Notes under the pieces: model-generated
Databases searched by the model: none
Told to the model about the DNA's origin: nothing
What the model saw: only the letters and a program-made list of their open reading frames with translations
Translations under genes and position numbers: made by a program
Shown: one piece after another, positions 56,036-60,000 of the stretch
Layout of the letters: every line of letters begins with the position of its first letter
Numbering within the stretch: position 1 is the first letter of the stretch
Source of the DNA: Cryptomeria japonica
Taxonomy: Eukaryota > Streptophyta > Pinopsida > Cupressales > Cupressaceae
DNA length: 60,000 nucleotides
Reading direction: 5' to 3'
Assembly: GCF_030272615.1 (NCBI RefSeq)
Contig: NC_081406.1
Location: 238,132,422-238,192,421, forward strand

Positions 56036-56941
56036 AGTACCCCTTTTTGGCATTTTCTTTCCATGTAGTTGTATTTTCAGATGTTGCAAGTTTTCTTGTA
56101 GCTGCATATTTTCTGTCTGCTGTAGTTGTAGTCAAGTGGGACTGTGCAGTTGAATTAGTCAACTGTGCCCACATTTTTCTCTTATTTTCTTATATATAAG
56201 GGGGAGCCTCATTTGTATATTTTTATCTTGGATTATGCTAAGCAAAACTTTGCTAAATTTTTGGCTCAACTAAGACTTTAAGCTTTGTTGTGAAAATTTG
56301 ATCAAGCAAATAAAGAAAGCAATTTTATTTGATCTCAAACTTTGTGTTGTGTTTAAAAAAGAATTGCTTATATGAGTTAATGTTCTTAAGTTCATGACTT
56401 ATATATGTTCTTGAATTTCTTGATATAGGAAGTATTGTTAAGTGGATTAAAGAGTTGTTGAATTATGAAAGTAGACTTTGTGCTCCTTGAATATTTGAGA
56501 AATTTTCTATTGTTAAGTAATTAGTAGTAGGCTTTGTATTACTACTATTTCTTGTAGTTTTTAGGATTAAGGAATTATACTTGAGGACTTTGAGCTACAA
56601 GTTGAATTCCTTTGCACTGTGATAATTAGTTTAGTTGGTGTTATATTTGAGAAAGACTTTGTGCTTCTTGTTTATAAAATCTTGATATAGTTTGTTGGAT
56701 AAATTCATTAATTTCCTTAAGTATCAAAGTGATAGGGAAATTGTAACAAAGTGAAGGGAGAATACATTAACTCTAAAAAAAGAGAGTTATATGCCCAACA
56801 CTAACCCACATATTTAATTTTTTTATTAATTAGAGAAGAGATTTCAAAGGGAACCTCCCCTTGATGAGAGGAGAGATTAATTTCTCAATATAGCTGCGAG
56901 TGAATCATATATTTTGTCATTGGTATGCTAGTGACAAAATG
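56036..56941 (+). other. Ins-H 3' region
   Basis: AATAAAG at 56033, a purine tract AAGGGGGAGCC near 56200, then five or six degenerate copies of AGACTTTGTGCTYCTTG (56265-56670), and a terminal hairpin (ATTTTGTCA 56911-56919, TGACAAAAT 56932-56940). It may be a 3' LTR (from about 56210), but no partner LTR is found at the left end. Confidence 0.5.
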
Positions 56942-57552
56942 TCAGTGTGTTAGATCATTATGGGATATGTATATGGTGAGTAGTAATTGTTATGCGAGGA
57001 TAAAACTTGTGAGGATTGTGGAATGCGAAGATCATTTATATGCAAATTTTGTATCGTGCAATGATTTGGAAATATTTGGAAGACATTCTTGGAGGGAAGG
57101 TGATACCAGTAGTAGTGTTCAGGGTTTATGAACTGGTACAAAGCAGAGCTATAACCGGAACTCTCTTTGGCATAGCAGATACATTTTGTGAGTTCACTTT
57201 CATTGTTTTACTTCATCGGAAGCTTGTAGTTGGTGAGACTCTTTAGTCATGAGCAATGTGCTCTAGACAATGTGCCTTCCTACATGTGCAAGCCCCCATT
57301 ATATGTAATATCTTTCATATGGCCTGTGAATTGATATTGTGGGTCATAAATCTTACCGTGGTTTTTTCTCTTTGAGGTTTTCTGCGTATAAATTCTCTGT
57401 GTTATGATGTTCATTCATGTGGATGGTTAATTTGCTTCAAGTTATATATTTATTTGTTTACCGGTTTATGTGTCTAGTATAAAAGCATAAAATATTATCT
57501 TACCAGCAGAACATTGATTCACCCCCCCTCTCAGTGTTCTTGGATCCCAACA

Positions 57553-58632
57553 ATTTCTTTACTCACCATTGGACCGAGGTTTCCTGATTACTCTAACAAA
57601 TTCACCTTTCTTCTTTGCTTTCTCTGCTTCCTCATCTGATTTAGTCTAAGAAGAAACAAGGGATACAACTATATACTTCTCCACCACTTGCTTAGGAATC
57701 ATTTCCCTATCCTTCATTTTTCCTTGGAAGATTTTGAAAAAGGTCCATAGGGTAGCAATCTGATTCTCCCTATTTCCCAATCTCTTCATGCCGTGCTTGA
57801 TTTGGGTGGCCACTAGTAAGTCAAATGCCCATTGTACTCTCCCTATTCTAGAAATCTCATTCATGAAATATAGTGCAAGATAGATGATTAGAGAACCAAA
57901 TTTTAAAAAATTCTTCTTATCTATTTTAATCTTCTTTAAATTGTTGAGAATCTCTTCAAGAAGGATTAAAAATAGATCATACTACACATCTTCCTTCACC
58001 ATCCAATATGTTGCAAGATTGTTGTACTGAAGACAGAATTCAGTTTGCTAGACTGGTAAACTTTATATCAGATGATCATGGATTCAAATCTCATATGATG
58101 TTCCAGGATATCATCAATTGTCATAGATCTATTATCAAATTGTGCATTGATTATCCTAGTGATGGTAGGGTTCATTACCTTCCTCAAATTAGGTTTTTCA
58201 TCAATTTGATTCAAACAAGTGACTACATAGATGGCCTGCTTGGTTATTTTGTATGGTTTGTCCAGCCAGATAAACTCATCGTGTACATGAATCAGAATTT
58301 ATCTCATCCGCTCATCTTCATCAAATAATGGGAAATGAACAAGTTGTGTGAAACCCTTCCTTTGCAACCAAGCATATTCCGGTTTAAGATTTCCATCTCT
58401 GTCCTAGAGGTGTCTATTATAAAGTGCTAGTATCGCCTCATTTTTTGGTCTCCTCAATGTTTCAATGAATATAAGCTCTCACATCATCAGTATGAAGAAC
58501 TCCATATGGTACGGATGAGAAAGTACCATTGGGATTGTCCTCAACTAAATTAAATGGATGTTTCTTGAATTGTGGTCTCGCTCTTTCAAAAACCTCAACT
58601 ACCAAAGGTGTATTAACATAAGAAGATGCCAT
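57553..58632 (-). pseudogene. TOR-F ORF2, N-terminal and central segments
   Basis: Starts MASSYVNTPLVVEVFERARP at 58632 and has YGVLHTDDVRAYIH as in the other copies. After stops and shifts the minus strand continues with the central domain (58320-57870) and MNEISRIGRVQWAFDLLVAT (57864), aligned with MNELLGLGKKHWAHDIPVGM of TOR-E. It then runs KSDEEAEKAKKKGEFVRVIR into the TOR-E insertion point and resumes at 28535. Confidence 0.7.
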
Positions 58633-59013
58633 TTCAAGAAATTTATGGTTCAAAATGTGCTTTTGTAAATACCTCTTGTTCTTGATGGATGCACAATAGT
58701 ATTTGTCAGATTGCCTCAAAGCTTTTGATCGCCTTGGGAACTGGTTCACCTCGCTCTACTACTTCAACTCTTCGATCATAATGTGAGAAATGATTCACAT
58801 TATTCCTTTTTAACCTTGCAAACCCTATTTTTAAGTTGACATAAATGCACTAATAAGGTTTGACCAAATGCCTTGTTCAGCATAGTCCATTCAACCAAAT
58901 TCCAAGATCCATATGAAGAGTTCTAGATAATCATTTACAATCAACTATGATCGATGACAGATCTCTCTAGGTAAGATTTTTCATGAAAATGCCACCCCCT
59001 AAGGCCAAATGCC
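58633..59013 (-). other. TOR-F spacer between ORF1 and ORF2
   Basis: 381 bp, the same place and length as the spacers of TOR-B and TOR-E. No gene recognised. Confidence 0.5.
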
Positions 59014-60000
59014 TTATTTATTGGATGAAGATCCTGCATCGGATTCAGGTGCAGATCCAATATCTGTCTTGGATTCATCTTTTCTAACCCACATCTTCTC
59101 ATGCTTTTCTCTGATCTTTTCTACTTTTTCTTTTCCTTTCTCATCAAATTTGTCTTTGTTTACCAGATCATTATTCTTGCTTTTGCAATATTTTGTAATG
59201 TGATCGGTTTTGTTGCATGCACAACAAACAACATTTCTCTACATAGGTCTAGAATTCATTTGATTTGGTCTCATCCTGCATTGGTTAGAGATATGTCCAA
59301 ACATGCCACAAGCATAACATCTCTTATTGTAAAACTTATTTATTACTACTTTGCATAGGTTTGATTTGTGACCAAAATTATTGCATATGAAACACTGACT
59401 TGTAAAGGTAGGACCATTGTTCATATTATTCTTTTCATTATTCATCCTACTTTTTCATTTATTCACCCTATGACCAAATTTATTGCAAGTAAAACATCTA
59501 CCATTGAATTTATGAGCATTAGGTTGTCTTACCGAAGGATTCTTGCTCTCTTATGACTAGGTTTTGCATTTCCTTGTCCAGATTTGGAGGATTCACCTTT
59601 CTCAAATCCAAGTCCTCACATGTCCTTTCCATGTCTCTGACTTTCTAGCATCTCATTAAGCCTTGTCGAGCTAGCATTGAATTTGTCTTTGTATTCATTT
59701 GCAATGGCAAGTTCATCTCTTAGGGCAACAATCTGTCTCTTAAGTTCTTGACCATTATACCTTAATTGTGTCAAGTCAAGCCTCAACTGATCATTCTCAT
59801 AGGTAAGCTTAAAGAATTCATCCTCTCCATCCTTGAATGATTGAGTCAAACTTTCTTTATTCTTCTTTCGATCTTCAATATCCTTAGTCAGCTTCATCAC
59901 AATGGATTGCATTTCATTCTTTAATACAACATTCTCTCTAGCAAGCTTGTCACATTCATTGACTTTGTCTTGATTCTCCATGCTTTGATCTTCTTTCTCC
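59014..60000 (-). pseudogene. TOR-F ORF1: coiled coil and zinc knuckles, partial
   Basis: Minus-strand copy of ORF1, cut by the window edge. A coiled coil (59981-59619; KNEMQSIVMKLTKDIEDRKK) lies upstream of CCHC knuckles at 59500-59190: CFTCNKFGHRVNK (last Cys lost), CFICNNFGHKSNLC, CYACGMFGHISNQC and CCACNKTDHITKYC (Gly replaced by Asp). A Lys/Glu-rich tail ends at the TAA 59016-59014. Knuckle spacing and the tail differ from TOR-B and TOR-E by small insertions, so it is a distinct subfamily. Confidence 0.75.

Larger units (their letters stand above)
52306..56941 (+). mobile_element. Ins-H: unclassified 4.6-kb insertion
   Basis: Defined by the interruption of the TOR-E 3' LTR. It holds a leader with palindrome arrays (52478-53499), one long decayed frame (53678-56035), a purine tract AAGGGGGAG near 56200 and a 3' region with its own degenerate repeats. 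No repeated LTR is found at its ends and the target duplication is at most 2 bp (GT). A perfect 9-bp inverted repeat (ATTTTGTCA, TGACAAAAT) lies at its right end. The purine tract suggests an LTR element that lost an LTR; the ends argue otherwise. Class unresolved. Confidence 0.6.
28536..57552 (+). mobile_element. TOR-E: two-ORF LTR element carrying Tat-G and Ins-H
   Basis: LTR 28536-29430, primer site, ORF1, spacer, ORF2 (split by Tat-G), purine tract 52001-52013, and a 3' LTR from 52014 to 57552 split by Ins-H. Without the insertions it is about 6.8 kb, like TOR-B. The two LTRs differ more than the two LTRs of Tat-G do, in line with Tat-G having inserted later. The coding layout is the best preserved example of the family in the window. 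Confidence 0.85.
52014..57552 (+). repeat. TOR-E 3' LTR, interrupted by Ins-H
   Basis: 52014-52305 matches the first 270 bp of the 5' LTR; the match resumes at about 56942 (TCAGTGTGTTAGATCATTAT) and ends CCCAACA at 57552. Combined length about 903 bp. Confidence 0.87.
27705..60000 (-). mobile_element. TOR-F: minus-strand two-ORF element, host of TOR-E
   Basis: Outermost recognisable element of the right half. Own sequence: 60000-57553 (ORF1, spacer, ORF2 start and middle) and 28535-27705 (ORF2 continuation), with a last scrap at 20052-19950 beyond sLTR-2. TOR-E occupies the gap 28536-57552; TTCTT occurs on both sides of it (28529-28533 and 57555-57559), a likely target duplication offset by two bases at each end. 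The 5' LTR should lie right of the window. Confidence 0.7.

Noticed and set aside
56210-56941. 3' LTR of Ins-H
   Set aside because: No matching 5' copy near 52306 and no TG...CA ends with a target duplication, so an LTR call is not supported.

Overview
The window looks like intergenic DNA from a plant with a large, repeat-packed nuclear genome. I see no intact host gene, rRNA or tRNA. Almost everything is LTR retrotransposon in several layers of nesting, with plant-type signals: TGGTATCAGAGC primer-binding sites, AAAGGGGGAG polypurine tracts, a dual-RNase-H Tat-type Ty3/gypsy element and a plant mobile domain gene. The very large elements suggest a gymnosperm-like genome, but that is a guess. 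Element names below are labels made up for this window.

Layout. 1-6277: 5' half of a minus-strand Ty3/gypsy-like element (Gyp-I; LTR 4639-6277), inserted in TOR-A. 6283-9093: 3' part of TOR-A, itself inserted in an LTR (TOR-K, 9094-9234) that lies in a minus-strand ORF2 fragment (TOR-C, 9235-10251). 10473-19079: TOR-B, a full-length element with a perfect GTTCA target-site duplication. Its ORF1 holds a 344-bp TRIM (11764-12107) and its 3' LTR holds a 1.45-kb solo LTR (17503-18949). 20053-27704: solo LTR sLTR-2 with a perfect GGACA duplication, split by a copia gag-protease element (Cop-J, 20189-25222) and by a minus-strand solo LTR (sLTR-3, from 26367). 27705-28535 and 57553-60000: minus-strand TOR-F, split by TOR-E (28536-57552). 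TOR-E is split in ORF2 by a 17.6-kb Tat element (Tat-G, 31247-48874) and in its 3' LTR by an unclassified insertion (Ins-H, 52306-56941).

The recurrent TOR (two-ORF retroelement) family has copia-style LTRs (TGTTGG...CAACA), an initiator-Met-type primer site and a polypurine tract. ORF1 encodes a coiled coil followed by four CCHC knuckles. ORF2 is about 1,065 codons of unrecognised protein. No protease, integrase, reverse transcriptase or RNase H is visible between the LTRs, so the family probably depends on another element for replication. Tat-G once encoded gag, protease, G-patch, RT, RNase H, a second RNase H and integrase, and carries an antisense plant mobile domain gene downstream. Cop-J encodes only gag and protease with an acidic tail in place of pol.

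All coding regions are broken, often by stop codons alone in an otherwise unshifted frame, as expected from C-to-T decay of methylated DNA. The feature I find most unusual is an array of about 13 short palindromes in Ins-H (52478-53499) that share a TTTAAA core. Their flanking arms differ from copy to copy but stay self-complementary within most copies.
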